In this document: one piece after another, positions 41,327-50,372 of the stretch
Position numbering within the stretch: position 1 is the first letter of the stretch
Layout: each line of letters opens with the position of its first letter
Origin: Luteolibacter rhizosphaerae
Lineage (GTDB): Bacteria; Verrucomicrobiota; Verrucomicrobiia; Verrucomicrobiales; Akkermansiaceae
Assembly: GCF_025950095.1 (NCBI RefSeq)
Contig: NZ_JAPDDR010000003.1
Location: 372,001 to 436,000, forward strand
Length of the DNA: 64,000 nucleotides
Direction of reading: 5' to 3'
Position numbers and translations under genes: made by a program
The notes under the pieces: model-generated
Database searches by the model: none
Told to the model about the DNA's origin: nothing
What the model saw: only the letters and a program-made list of their open reading frames with translations

Positions 41327-44300
41327 GTGAACACCCTGCTTCGCGCCATCCTCTCCTTGGGCGTCTTAAGTTTCCTCGCAGCTAGCGCTGCCGCGGAGGA
41401 GCCCGTCATCTTCGAATCCGCCCGCATGTATGCGAACTTCGATGGGATCCACAACGGCCAGTTCCAGACCCAGGCTGCCCCGCCCAGCGTCTCCGGAGGT
41501 GTCGGCAAGCAGGGTATCCTGCAAGTGGTAAATAGTGTTGCCGCCTATTATCCGAAGACTGGCAACGAGAGTCGCACCCCGCTCTGGCACATGTCGCTCA
41601 CCGGTGCGGCTTCCGCCTTCCCCACCTCGGTCTCCACCTTCGATCCCCGCGCTTGGTATGATCCTTCCGCGGATCGCTTCGTGATGACGATCCTTGAGAT
41701 CAAAAATACCGCGCCCAAGTCCTCCACGCTCCACCTCGCCGTCTCGAAGACCGGCCACCCCGATGGCATCATCAACTCCGGGAACCGCGTCTTCGATCCC
41801 GCCGAATGGCACCGCTACCGCTACGATCTCACCCGTAGCGGCAGCCTCGGCGGCGATTTTCCTACGCTCACCGGGGATGCCGGCCATCTCCATGTCACTC
41901 TGAACTTCCTGGAGATCGCCGATGCCGCGCTCAACCGCCGCTTCATCGGCGGCATCCAGCAGGCCGGCATCTTCGTCTTCGACAAGCCCGCTCTCTACGG
42001 CGGTGTCGGCGCGGCTCCGGATGGTTCCGCACCGCCTCCTGCACCGCAGACATACTTCCCGTCCTCCACCGATGGCTCGATCCAGCCGGCGATGCAGCGG
42101 TGGGAGACTCTCGCCCCGGGCTGGTGGAACCACGCCTGGTTCAGCAGCCTCGATCAGGATGCCGTCGATACCTTCCTGGATAGCTACTTCATCAGCTACC
42201 CGGGCGGCACCGGCTTTGCCACCGATGACGACCAGACCGCTCTCGATGACGTGGCCATGGGCGACCCCGTGCCGCAGCCCGGTGGAGCCCCGCCGATTGG
42301 CGTGGAGTGGGACCGCCTGAGCTCCGTCGCCCGCGAACAGGGGGAGATGATCGCCGCCTTTACCGGCGAGTGGCATCAGGGCTACCCGGTCGTTCACACC
42401 GCCGCCCTGCGGCCCCTGACCGGGGAGACCACTTTGCTCGCAGCGACCCACCATGACCAGGGCTTCCTCCCGACCATCGCGAGCGGTTACGATCGCTTCT
42501 GCATGGTCTATACCCATGCCGACGCCGGGGATAATCCCACGACCAAGATGGCTCTCGTCCGCCGGGTGAACAGCGAGACGGGATTCACGACCCCTGTCAC
42601 CACGACCCTCATGCGCAGTGCTGTCCCCTACTTCGGGGACTTGGTTCCGGGCGAATCTTATACTCGCTGGGCACGCTATGCCCACGTCTCGCAAGATCCG
42701 GTCGATCAGACTTTCTGGATCTGTTACCCGTACGCTCGCGGCACCGGGCCGAACCAGTGGGGCACCCGCTGGTTCAATGTCACCACGCTAACGAATCCGG
42801 CCACGGCCGATATCCCGGAGTTCACCAAGCATCCTTACGTCACGGCCCAGGCGGACCCGACACCGCAGAATGGCACGCTGCTGCCGCAGGGCGAGACCGG
42901 TCTCCCGGTTCGGACCATCAAGGTGCCTCAAGGCTACCAGGCTTCACTAAATGTCGAGGTGGTGAAGAAGATCTCGCGCGACCCATGGATCGCCCTGGTC
43001 ACTTGGTTGAAGAACGGCGTCGTCATCCCGAATCTCTATGACCAGCGACTCAACTTCCCCTCGGTCACGCTCGCGGATCAAGGCTACTACCAGGTAGTGG
43101 CGAAGAACGAGGTCGGGGAGCTAATCTATAGCGAGGAGATCTTCCTCGATGTCGTCGTGCCACCCTCCGCCACCATCGCCCAGAACAAGCTTCGCCTCTA
43201 CCCCGGCGCAAATGGTTATCTGGAAGTGATCCCGAATCCCGCGCAGTTGGCGGAGATGGATGAGCTCGCTTATTCATGGAACAGGAGCGGCGGCACCGAT
43301 GTGCTAAGCGGCAAGGTGAAGGCCTTCCTCGGCATCAACTCCGCCGCGGGCGCCGCGGCCGTGGACGGGTATTGGACTTGCACCGTGGCGAACTTGGCCT
43401 GCTCCACCCAGGTCAGCGCGGAAGTCATCGCCGGACCTCGCATCAACAATGGCCCCTTGGTCCCCGGCAATGGGCAGGTTCTCGGACCCTCTCTGGAACT
43501 CAGCGTCGAAGCCACCGGCATCCACAATGCCGGCGGCAGCACCACCACCCGCCCTGACTTCCCCGGCTACGAGGCTACCCAGTGGCGGCAGGCCGTTGCC
43601 ACCGGCATCCATTCCGTCACTTGGCGGAAAGATGGTGTGCCTCTCCCGATCGGTGGCCGCTTCACCACCAGTGGCAGCGCCGCCAGCGATACCTGGCGGC
43701 TCTTCATCGCAAACCCCGATTACGAGGACGAGGGCCTCTACGACTGCATCGTCACCGATATCTGGGGCGCGGGCCGCGCCGTCACCTCAGGCAAGCGCGA
43801 GCTGCTCCTCAATCCGCTCGCGCCACCCTACATCACCATCCTGAAGGGTCAGGGCCCGGAACAGCGCACGAATTCCGGCATGGTTTACGACAGCCGCCGC
43901 AAGCGGACTGTCATCTTCGGTGGTGAAGCCTTCGGCTACAGCCCGCGTTCCACCTTCAACACTCCCATGCACTTCACTTCGAATGATACCTGGGAGTGGG
44001 ACGGCAAGGTTTGGCTCAAGCGCAATCCCGCCAATCGTCCGCCGCCGATGTCCTCCTTCGGCATCGCCTACGATAGCATCCGCGGCCGCACCGTCGTCTT
44101 CGGCGGCTACAAGGACACCCCGCCGAACTATCAGCCCGGTTACGAGGTCATCCACAACGACGTCTGGGAGTGGGACGGAAACGACTGGACCAAGATCACA
44201 CCGCCCTCATCGCCTCCCGCCCGGCTCAATCCGATCATGTGCTTCGATAGCATTCGCGGCGAGGTCCTCATGCTCGGCGGCGGCAACTTCAATCCCGAGC

Positions 44301-45322
44301 CATCCGACTACTATGGAGCCCGTAAGACGCTCTGGGGCTGGAATGGTAGCCAGTGGACCCAGCGCGGCGTTCTCCCGAATGGCAACCAATCCCCTTTTGT
44401 CAGCGGCTTCAATGCCTTCGGCTTCGATCCCGTGCGTGGGGTCGCCGTCCTCTTCGGCCACTTCGATGACACCAGCTATCCTGTCTGGGAATGGAACGGC
44501 TCGGCGTGGAATAAGATCGTCCCGCCCCTCGCACTGAGGGTCGTCGATTCGCGTTACGCCGCCTTCCCGTTCTACGATCCCGTGCGTCGGCGCATCGGTC
44601 TCCCGATCATCACGAACAACCTCTTTCCCCCCTCCAGCCAGAGCATCCCGGTTGTCGTCTGGTGGGATGGCGCCAGCTTCATCCGCGGCGACACCAGCAC
44701 CATCGACGATATCAACAACACGGTCATCACCAACGCCGAGGGCGGTCCCACCGGGCAGATCAGCGACATGGCCGCCTTCGATGCCGACCGCCGCTGCCTC
44801 GTCTGGCACGATCTCCAGGGCTTCTTGAACACCGGCGCGGCCTACACCCGCGAAATGCATTTCAGCGCGAAGGTAAAGCACCTCCACCAGCCCGCGGAAG
44901 TCTCCTTCGCCCCGAATGGCACCCTCCAGCTCCGCAGCATCAATGCCGGCCTGCGCCCGCTCACCTATCAGTGGTATCGCAATGGCGTCCTCATCACCGA
45001 TGGCGGCCACTTCTCCGGCGCCACCACCGCCACGCTGACCATCACCGGAGCCACCGCCGCCGATGCCGGCATCTACACCGTCCGAGTCACCAACGCCGGT
45101 AACCAGATCGACACCCCGCAGATCCATGTCGTCGTCCAGGGCAACGGCCTCGCCATCGAATCTCAAGGCAACAACCTCGTCCTCACCTGGCCCGGCACCA
45201 ACGGCATCCTCGAAACCTCCACCACCCTAACAGGAACCTGGACCCCCCTCTACGGAGCCACCTCGCCCTACCCGATCTCCAAGGACGAACCCCGCCGCTT
45301 CTTCCGCGTCCGCTATCCCTGA
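41327..45322 (+). CDS. Large secreted protein with Ig-like and kelch-like repeats
   Basis: 1331 residues from GTG 41327; signal peptide MNTLLRAILSLGVLSFLAASAAA. The first 500 residues are a probable exo-facing propeller or enzyme-like domain I cannot assign. Ig-like domains follow, for example WLKNGVVIPNLYDQRLNFPSVTLADQGYYQVVAKNEVG and a second with ADAGIYTVRVTNAG near 1240. Kelch-like motifs lie at about 840-1080 (SGMVYDSRRKRTVIFGGEA, GIAYDSIRGRTVVFGGYK, WEWDGNDWTKITPP). The last 65 residues form the shared tail ending RRFFRVRYP. The likely role is surface adhesion or substrate binding. No catalytic motif was recognised. Confidence 0.8.
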   Translation: MNTLLRAILSLGVLSFLAASAAAEEPVIFESARMYANFDGIHNGQFQTQAAPPSVSGGVGKQGILQVVNSVAAYYPKTGNESRTPLWHMSLTGAASAFPTSVSTFDPRAWYDPSADRFVMTILEIKNTAPKSSTLHLAVSKTGHPDGIINSGNRVFDPAEWHRYRYDLTRSGSLGGDFPTLTGDAGHLHVTLNFLEIADAALNRRFIGGIQQAGIFVFDKPALYGGVGAAPDGSAPPPAPQTYFPSSTDGSIQPAMQRWETLAPGWWNHAWFSSLDQDAVDTFLDSYFISYPGGTGFATDDDQTALDDVAMGDPVPQPGGAPPIGVEWDRLSSVAREQGEMIAAFTGEWHQGYPVVHTAALRPLTGETTLLAATHHDQGFLPTIASGYDRFCMVYTHADAGDNPTTKMALVRRVNSETGFTTPVTTTLMRSAVPYFGDLVPGESYTRWARYAHVSQDPVDQTFWICYPYARGTGPNQWGTRWFNVTTLTNPATADIPEFTKHPYVTAQADPTPQNGTLLPQGETGLPVRTIKVPQGYQASLNVEVVKKISRDPWIALVTWLKNGVVIPNLYDQRLNFPSVTLADQGYYQVVAKNEVGELIYSEEIFLDVVVPPSATIAQNKLRLYPGANGYLEVIPNPAQLAEMDELAYSWNRSGGTDVLSGKVKAFLGINSAAGAAAVDGYWTCTVANLACSTQVSAEVIAGPRINNGPLVPGNGQVLGPSLELSVEATGIHNAGGSTTTRPDFPGYEATQWRQAVATGIHSVTWRKDGVPLPIGGRFTTSGSAASDTWRLFIANPDYEDEGLYDCIVTDIWGAGRAVTSGKRELLLNPLAPPYITILKGQGPEQRTNSGMVYDSRRKRTVIFGGEAFGYSPRSTFNTPMHFTSNDTWEWDGKVWLKRNPANRPPPMSSFGIAYDSIRGRTVVFGGYKDTPPNYQPGYEVIHNDVWEWDGNDWTKITPPSSPPARLNPIMCFDSIRGEVLMLGGGNFNPEPSDYYGARKTLWGWNGSQWTQRGVLPNGNQSPFVSGFNAFGFDPVRGVAVLFGHFDDTSYPVWEWNGSAWNKIVPPLALRVVDSRYAAFPFYDPVRRRIGLPIITNNLFPPSSQSIPVVVWWDGASFIRGDTSTIDDINNTVITNAEGGPTGQISDMAAFDADRRCLVWHDLQGFLNTGAAYTREMHFSAKVKHLHQPAEVSFAPNGTLQLRSINAGLRPLTYQWYRNGVLITDGGHFSGATTATLTITGATAADAGIYTVRVTNAGNQIDTPQIHVVVQGNGLAIESQGNNLVLTWPGTNGILETSTTLTGTWTPLYGATSPYPISKDEPRRFFRVRYP

Positions 45323-45356
45323 AGCGGGAGCGCAACCGAGCGAATCACTCGTCACC

Positions 45357-46085
45357 TCAAACTCCCAATGCCGCCGCAAGCGCGCGCATCTCCTCATCCA
45401 CCATCTCTTTGCTTCTCAAGCCCGCGGCGACCTCTTCCCGCACCATCGTACGGAACTCACCCCGCAGCCGGTGCACCGATACCGCCACGCTCTTCGGATT
45501 GATCCCCAGCTTGCCCGCAGCCGCCTCGTATTCCCCCGCCGCTGCTTCCCGCGAAAGGAAGCCGCCTAGCAAGGAGAACAGCTTCCCGCGCCCCGTCGCC
45601 TCGCACTCCTCCCGCAGCCGCTCCAGTGCTGCCTCCATCACTGCGTGCGCCCAGCGCTTCTCGAATAGTCCCTCCGGCGTCTCCTCCGTCGCCGGTTCCC
45701 GCCCAAACCACCGCTCCGCATCCGCCAGATCCAGCGAGAGCGGCAGCTCTCCGCCACCCCGCTTCTGCGCCACCTCATGGCGGTGCTGCTTGATCAGGAA
45801 ATTCTTCAGGATTGTCACTAGCAGCGTGCTGAAGCGCGTCTCCCGCCGCTCCACCCGCGCCAGCCAGTCCTGCTCCACCAGCTTCGCGAAGAAAGCCTGC
45901 GTCAGATCGCTCGCGTCCTCCGGCCCAGTCCCGCGTCTCCGGATGAAGGCATAGACCGGATACCAGTAGCTCCGGCAAAAATGCGCCCACGCCTGATCAC
46001 GCCGCGTCGAATCCGCCGCGCCGTCCATGATCGTCCAGCGCGTCGTGCAGAAGCGCGGGGAGGGCGGCAGATCATCGCGGATCAT
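45357..46085 (-). CDS. ECF-type RNA polymerase sigma factor
   Basis: About 242 residues from ATG 46085 (MIRDDLPPSPRFCTTRWTIM); the open frame runs further upstream, but that start is unlikely. Region 2 is visible as CRSYWYPVYAFIRRRGTGPEDASDLTQAFFAKLVE and RFSTLLVTILKNFLIKQHR. Region 4 is YEAAAGKLGINPKSVAVSVHRLRGEFRTMVREEV, a helix-turn-helix for -35 binding. The spacer between regions is long, as in the planctomycete/verrucomicrobial ECF groups that often occur with zinc-ribbon Ser/Thr kinases; one such kinase lies 4.6 kb away on the same strand. No anti-sigma factor was found next to it. Confidence 0.9.
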   Translation of the reverse strand: MIRDDLPPSPRFCTTRWTIMDGAADSTRRDQAWAHFCRSYWYPVYAFIRRRGTGPEDASDLTQAFFAKLVEQDWLARVERRETRFSTLLVTILKNFLIKQHRHEVAQKRGGGELPLSLDLADAERWFGREPATEETPEGLFEKRWAHAVMEAALERLREECEATGRGKLFSLLGGFLSREAAAGEYEAAAGKLGINPKSVAVSVHRLRGEFRTMVREEVAAGLRSKEMVDEEMRALAAALGV

Positions 46086-46462
46086 TCGGACAGGGACGGG
46101 TGAAAGGCAGACGAACGACTCCCGAATATCATCTGAAATGCGCATCTGGCCAGCCTCCGGACTTCGGGTTCGCATGAAACCCACATCCCCGGAAATCATC
46201 GGTCTGTTAGGTGCTAGGGCTAACAAGTTGATTCATCGGACCTTGTCTCTTGATCGCTCATCATGGCCGACCCTCTCGCGGAGAATTCTCCGGAAATCCG
46301 GTAATCCTTCCCCGTCTTCCGGGTGAAACCATTCCAAGAGTCCCCCCTCCGTTCGCTGTTCACCCGTTTTCCCCTCCCAGCCTGTCCGCCCGGTCCGCGC
46401 GTCTCTCCCCGCGCGACCGGGAGGACAGGTTGCTTCTTTCGTAGCATCCCCGGGAAACCCGT

Positions 46463-46489
46463 TTGACAGGGTAGGGGCGGCAAGATAGT
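46463..46489 (+). promoter_or_regulatory. Candidate sigma-70-type promoter for the MATE leader
   Basis: TTGACA (46463-46468) with a 15-base spacer to GATAGT (46484-46489, 4 of 6 to TATAAT). Transcription would begin near 46497 and run through the structured element before the MATE start at 46667. The -35 is perfect, the -10 weak, and the spacer is short. Confidence 0.4.
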
Positions 46490-46553
46490 CCTTCCTTCGT
46501 CTCCATGAACCCGTTCTCCACTCCCGCAGCACTTGCAGGCCTGATTGGCCGGC

Positions 46554-46632
46554 GCGGGGGCATGGCGTAACGGATCGGAATCGCGATCACCGCTTGTCCC
46601 CGCCCGCTTGGCTTCCGCCTCGCGGGCTTTTT
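46554..46632 (+). ncRNA. Structured leader with terminator-like hairpin upstream of MATE gene
   Basis: A 9-pair helix GCGGGGGCA (46554-46562) / TGTCCCCGC (46595-46603, one G-T pair) encloses GGCG/CGC(T) pairing and GATCG (46573-46577) / CGATC (46584-46588). A second helix, GCCCGC (46602-46607) / GCGGGC (46622-46627) with inner GGC-TTCC-GCC, is followed by five T. The two share two bases. The whole could be an attenuator or riboswitch-like leader, or the end of a small RNA of about 135 bases. No known riboswitch consensus was matched. Confidence 0.45.
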
Positions 46633-46666
46633 CGTCTCCCGACCCAACCGTGAATTCCGATTTTCC

Positions 46667-48061
46667 ATGTCTTTCTCCGTCTCTTCGATCCTCGATGAAA
46701 GCCGCACCACCTTCCGGCTCGCCATCCCCCTGATCATCGGCCAGCTCGGCCAGATGCTCATCGGTCTTTCCGATACCTTGATGCTCGGCTGGCTCGGCGT
46801 CACCCAGCTGGCGGCCTCGTCGTTCGCAAATACCATCATCTACCTGCCGATGATGGTCGGCATCGGCATGTCCATGGCCGTCTCCATCCGCGTCTCCCAA
46901 GCACGCGGGGCGGAGGATCCGGTGGTGGCCCGTGCAGCCCTGCGGCACGGCCTCTACATCACCTTTGTCCTCGGCCTGCTCACGATCGCCATGGCCTTCG
47001 CGCTGCTGCCCTTCCTGCACCTCTTCAAGCAGGATCCGGCGGTCGTCGCCATCGCGCCCACTTTCTTCGTGCTTATCGCCGTTTCCATGGTCCCGGCCAT
47101 GACCTCCATGGCGGTGAAAAGCCACGCGGACGCCATGAACCGGCCTTGGCCCGTCTTCTGGATCTCCCTCGGCGGCGTGTTCCTGGATATCTTCCTGAAC
47201 TGGGTCATGATCTTCGGTAAGCTCGGCTTCCCGGCCCTCGGTCTGGAAGGTGCCGCCATTTCCACCATCATCTCCCGCGCCCTTGTGTTGGGAGCGATGA
47301 TCTTCTGGTGCGTGCGTGATCCCGGCATGAAGGACTGGGTCCCGCAGCGTTGGTTCCGCGCGCCGGACTGGCCGGCTGTGAAGGACCTGCTGCGCACCGG
47401 CTTCCCGGCCAGTATGCAGCTCCTTGCGGAAGTCAGCGCTTTCGTCATGGCTACCTTCATCATCGGGAATATGGGCCAAGCCGCCCTCGCTTCCCATCAG
47501 GTCGCCATCACCTGCGCCGCCACCATCTTCATGGTTCCGCTGGGCATCTCCATGGCCCTCACCGTGCGGATGGGGGAGGCCTTCGGGGCGAAGAACCGCG
47601 GCGTCATGCGGAATATCGTCCTCAGCGGCTGGCTCATGGGCATCGTCTTCACGGTCTTCAGTGCCGCCAGCTTCGTGCTCTTCAATCACGAGATCGCCTC
47701 CGCCTTCATCAAGGGTGAGCGCTCGGCTGAAGTCCTCGAAGTCGCCGCCGCCCTGCTCATCGTGGCCGCCGCCTTCCAGTTCTGCGATGCCCTCCAGATT
47801 ATCTCCGCCGGGGCGCTCCGCGGCTTGGATGACGTCCACACCCCGGCATGGATCGCCTTCTGGGCCTATTGGGTGGTCTCCATCCCGCTCGGCTGGGCCC
47901 TCGCCCGCCCCCTCGGCTGGGGCGTCACCGGCATGTGGTGGGGCATCACCGTCGGACTCACGATGACCTGCATCCTCCTCGGCCGCCGCATCTGGCTGAA
48001 AACCGCCCGCGTCGCCATGATTGACGACTCAAAACGGGAAGCTATCCTGAGTGAGTCGTGA
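46667..48061 (+). CDS. MATE family efflux transporter
   Basis: 464 residues with about 12 membrane segments. MATE proteins export cationic drugs or metabolites in exchange for Na+ or H+. Support: TTFRLAIPLIIGQLGQMLIGLSDTLMLGWLGVTQLAASSFAN at the N-terminus, GIGMSMAVSIRVSQARGAED, and in the second half GFPASMQLLAEVSAFVMATFIIGNMGQAALASHQVAITCA and PLGISMALTVRMGEAFGAKN. It resembles the NorM branch in length and motifs. A structured leader lies immediately upstream. The last 11 bases overlap the GTG start of the following gene. Confidence 0.95.
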   Translation: MSFSVSSILDESRTTFRLAIPLIIGQLGQMLIGLSDTLMLGWLGVTQLAASSFANTIIYLPMMVGIGMSMAVSIRVSQARGAEDPVVARAALRHGLYITFVLGLLTIAMAFALLPFLHLFKQDPAVVAIAPTFFVLIAVSMVPAMTSMAVKSHADAMNRPWPVFWISLGGVFLDIFLNWVMIFGKLGFPALGLEGAAISTIISRALVLGAMIFWCVRDPGMKDWVPQRWFRAPDWPAVKDLLRTGFPASMQLLAEVSAFVMATFIIGNMGQAALASHQVAITCAATIFMVPLGISMALTVRMGEAFGAKNRGVMRNIVLSGWLMGIVFTVFSAASFVLFNHEIASAFIKGERSAEVLEVAAALLIVAAAFQFCDALQIISAGALRGLDDVHTPAWIAFWAYWVVSIPLGWALARPLGWGVTGMWWGITVGLTMTCILLGRRIWLKTARVAMIDDSKREAILSES

Positions 48062-48842
48062 GTTCGGAAAAAAAAGCGCCATCGTTTCCGGCCAAGCCTT
48101 CAGCGGCTCGCCCGATTCGCTTGAGACCTTCCTCAAGCGACTACGCGACCGCTGTCAGGACCACGGCGGATGCCATGGGCTTGACCGGCCCGGCCGCATC
48201 CAAGTCGAAGCCCAGCAAGCGCTTGCTTTGGCTGACGAGCTTGGAATCGTAAGAAGGCCTGCCTTCGGCTGGCAGGAGTTCCTCGCGACCGAGCAAGAGC
48301 TCTGGATCGGTACCGAGCACTTGGTCGAGCTCGCGGTGGGGGAGGGGCGGTACCGAAAAACAACTGCTCCTCCCGGCTTTGGACTGGTCCCCGCTGTAGT
48401 GGAGATTCCTGTTGTAAACCTCCGCGGCGATCCGGGATTACCCTCCTGTCGCAAGGCGATCGAATTCGTCCATGCGAGCCCGGTAGAATATCTTGAGCGA
48501 TGGGAAGCCTCGAACGAGATCTTCCAGGACGACGTCCGGCTCGTCTCGGTGATCGAATGGAAGGAGGGCTTCATCTCCTTCGGAATCTCACAGCCTCAAT
48601 ATCACGGGTCGCCAGCCGAATACCGCGATATAGAGCGCTGCTTTCTCTCGGCAGGCTGGACCCGCCTCAAGGATCCCTCCGGTCACGCCGTTTTCTTCAA
48701 CTACGCTTTCGGCGTCATGGCCATCGATGCCGAACGCCGCAATTGTTACCTCACCGACGGCGAACTCCAGCCCTTCGATGTCATCCTCTGCCGACCCGAT
48801 GAGGCCATGCAGGCCTACCTCGGAATCTACCCGGATTCCTGA
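48051..48842 (+). CDS. Uncharacterised protein resembling polyvalent-protein kinase-like domains
   Basis: 263 residues from GTG 48051, overlapping the MATE stop by 11 bases. The beginning is not family-typical (KKSAIVSGQAFSGSPDSLETFLKRLRDRC). The middle has HLVELAVGEGRYRKTTAPPGFGLVP. The end, VFFNYAFGVMAIDAERRNCYLTDGELQPFDVILCRPDEAMQAYL, resembles the metal-binding end (DAHPGNFL...PFDV-type) of putative kinases found in phage polyvalent proteins. The canonical first Asp is kept (AIDAERRNC), the Asn is present, and the final Asp is in PFDV. Any kinase activity is only suggested. Confidence 0.65.
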   Translation: MSREFGKKSAIVSGQAFSGSPDSLETFLKRLRDRCQDHGGCHGLDRPGRIQVEAQQALALADELGIVRRPAFGWQEFLATEQELWIGTEHLVELAVGEGRYRKTTAPPGFGLVPAVVEIPVVNLRGDPGLPSCRKAIEFVHASPVEYLERWEASNEIFQDDVRLVSVIEWKEGFISFGISQPQYHGSPAEYRDIERCFLSAGWTRLKDPSGHAVFFNYAFGVMAIDAERRNCYLTDGELQPFDVILCRPDEAMQAYLGIYPDS

Positions 48843-48905
48843 GCGAACCCTAACCATCACATTGCCGGATTGACCGCGCCTCGCCGCTTCCTACTGTCGC
48901 CACCT

Positions 48906-49046
48906 ATGAAAATCCGCCTCGCCCTCTACGCTGGCCTCGGTCTGGCCGCCATAGCCCTGTCGTCCTGCAGCGCGGCCAATAGCGTCAATGGCTACGCCAA
49001 CCGCATGATGGAGTCCGTCCAGCGCACCGTGGGCTTGGCTCAGTGA
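48906..49046 (+). CDS. Small lipoprotein (46 residues)
   Basis: ATG 48906 opens a 46-residue frame: MKIRLALYAGLGLAAIALSS, then Cys21, then SAANSVNGYANRMMESVQRT and a short end. It has a positively charged start, a hydrophobic core and a lipobox LSSC, so it is probably lipid-anchored after signal peptidase II cleavage. Size and layout recall entericidin-like lipoproteins, but the mature sequence is not clearly of that family. Its last 7 bases overlap the 3' end of tsaE on the other strand. Confidence 0.7.
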   Translation: MKIRLALYAGLGLAAIALSSCSAANSVNGYANRMMESVQRTVGLAQ

Positions 49047-49453
49047 GGCAAGGTCACTCGCCGCCCGCCCTCGGCCAACACCTCGAAGCGCAGCCAGATC
49101 GTCCTCGCCGGCAGCAGATCTGGAAAAAGATCCGCCCATTCCGCGATCACCACCCCCGGCTCGTCCAGAAATTCGTCCCAGCCGATTCCCAGCAGTTCCT
49201 GATCATCCTTTAGCCGGTAGAGGTCGAAGTGGAAGACCGGCACCCGCCCGCCACGGTACTCGTGCACCAGCGAAAAAGTCGGGCTCGTCACCTCTCCCGG
49301 GAAGCCCATCGCCCGCGCCAAGCCCTTGACCAGCCGCGTCTTGCCCGCCCCCAGCCCGCCCACCAGCGCCAGCACGGAACCCGCTGCCAGCCCGGCCGCC
49401 AGCTCTGTTCCCAGCGCCTCCATTTCCGCCTCATCCCGGACGATCCGATCCAT
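49040..49453 (-). CDS. tsaE: tRNA threonylcarbamoyladenosine biosynthesis ATPase TsaE
   Basis: 137 residues from ATG 49453. TsaE is the ATPase of the TsaB-TsaD-TsaE complex that makes the t6A37 modification in ANN-decoding tRNAs. Walker A is VGGLGAGKTRLVKGLA (Gly32-Thr39). TSPTFSLVHEY is the family switch region and HFDLYRLKDDQELLGIGWDEFLDEPGVVIAEWADLFP the diagnostic middle (HxDxYR, EW). The length is normal (about 140-150). Divergent from rplU with a 128-base gap; its 3' end overlaps a small lipoprotein gene. Confidence 0.96.
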   Translation of the reverse strand: MDRIVRDEAEMEALGTELAAGLAAGSVLALVGGLGAGKTRLVKGLARAMGFPGEVTSPTFSLVHEYRGGRVPVFHFDLYRLKDDQELLGIGWDEFLDEPGVVIAEWADLFPDLLPARTIWLRFEVLAEGGRRVTLPH

Positions 49454-49581
49454 GCCCCGCAAAAACCTGATCCGGCGGAGCACGTCGATTTCAAAAAATT
49501 CCCTTGCCCGTTCGCCGCACCCGTGGTGATCTCCCCGCCCGCCCGACTCCCGGGTGGACCCGAATCCTTTCTTCTACGGCC

Positions 49582-49893
49582 ATGGCCTACGCAGTGATCA
49601 AAACCGGCGGTAAGCAATACCGCGTCCAGCAGGGTGACAAGATCGACGTCGAGAAGCTCGACGCCGAGCTCGATAGCGAACTCACCTTCGACGTGCTCAT
49701 GGTGGGCGAAGGCGACAGCATCAAGCTGGGTGCCCCGCTCGTGAGCGGCGCCAGCGTCACCGCCAAGGTCGTCCAGCAGCATCGCGGACCGAAGGGTGTT
49801 GCCTTCAAGTTCAAGCGCCGCAAGGGCTTCCACAAGACCAAGGGCTTCCGCCGCCACCTCACCAAGCTGGAGATCGTCTCCATCGCGGGTTAA
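49582..49893 (+). CDS. rplU: 50S ribosomal protein L21
   Basis: 103 residues from ATG 49582. It is a structural protein of the large subunit that binds 23S rRNA. The family start AYAVIKTGGKQYRVQQGDKIDVEKL is present, then VLMVGEGDSIKLGAPLVSGA and the basic end FKFKRRKGFHKTKGFRRHLTKLEIVSI. rpmA follows after 21 bases, the usual rplU-rpmA operon. The gene order rplU-rpmA-obgE seen in many bacteria stops here, because a terminator follows rpmA. Confidence 0.98.
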   Translation: MAYAVIKTGGKQYRVQQGDKIDVEKLDAELDSELTFDVLMVGEGDSIKLGAPLVSGASVTAKVVQQHRGPKGVAFKFKRRKGFHKTKGFRRHLTKLEIVSIAG

Positions 49894-49914
49894 TCTTCTT
49901 ACCACTCTCCAGTC

Positions 49915-50172
49915 ATGGCTCATAAGAAAGGTCAAGGTTCCGTCAAGAACGGTCGCGATTCCCGCTCCAAGCGCCTCGGCGTGAAGAAGTTCGGTGGTCA
50001 GGCCGTGATCCCGGGCAATATCATCATCCGCCAGCGCGGCACCAAGTGGCACCCCGGTGCCGGTGTCGAGATCGGTCGTGACCACACCATCTTCGCCGTA
50101 GTGGAAGGCCGCGTGTTCTTCGACAAGGACGGTCGCCGCGTGAACGTCGGCGCGAACGCTTCCGCCAACTGA
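49915..50172 (+). CDS. rpmA: 50S ribosomal protein L27
   Basis: 85 residues, the usual length. It is located near the peptidyl-transferase centre. The N-terminus [20 protein letters not shown] carries the expected basic tail and lacks the cleavable extension seen in Firmicutes. [22 protein letters not shown] is the family signature. It is co-transcribed with rplU and is followed by a clear rho-independent terminator. Confidence 0.98.
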   Translation: MAHKKGQGSVKNGRDSRSKRLGVKKFGGQAVIPGNIIIRQRGTKWHPGAGVEIGRDHTIFAVVEGRVFFDKDGRRVNVGANASAN

Positions 50173-50191
50173 GCGATCCAAGCTTTCCCGA

Positions 50192-50223
50192 AAGCCGCCA
50201 CCCGCAAGGGCAGGCGGCTTTTT
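50192..50223 (+). terminator. Rho-independent terminator after rplU-rpmA
   Basis: AAGCCGCC (50192-50199) and GGCGGCTT (50213-50220) form a perfect 8-base stem around a 13-base loop, followed by three more T after the two in the stem. It lies 20 bases after the rpmA stop. Confidence 0.9.
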
Positions 50224-50372
50224 CGTTTAAAGAAGGAAAGCGAGATGGCCCACCGCGATGGGAGAGACGCCACGTCGCCCCGCCGCCTTCGAACGGCAAC
50301 GCCGTTCCCTCTTATAGCCCGGGGTCATGCCCGCAGATTCGCCAACCCCATCGGGGTTGCCTCGGGCCACAA

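Larger units (their letters stand above)
46086..46666. other. 580-base intergenic region upstream of the MATE gene
   Basis: No coding gene is supported. It contains an inverted repeat CTGTTAG/CTAACAAG-like pair at about 46204-46220, a promoter-like TTGACA at 46463, and a structured leader ending in a hairpin plus T-run (46554-46632). The segment 46230-46440 shows nothing I recognise. Confidence 0.55.
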
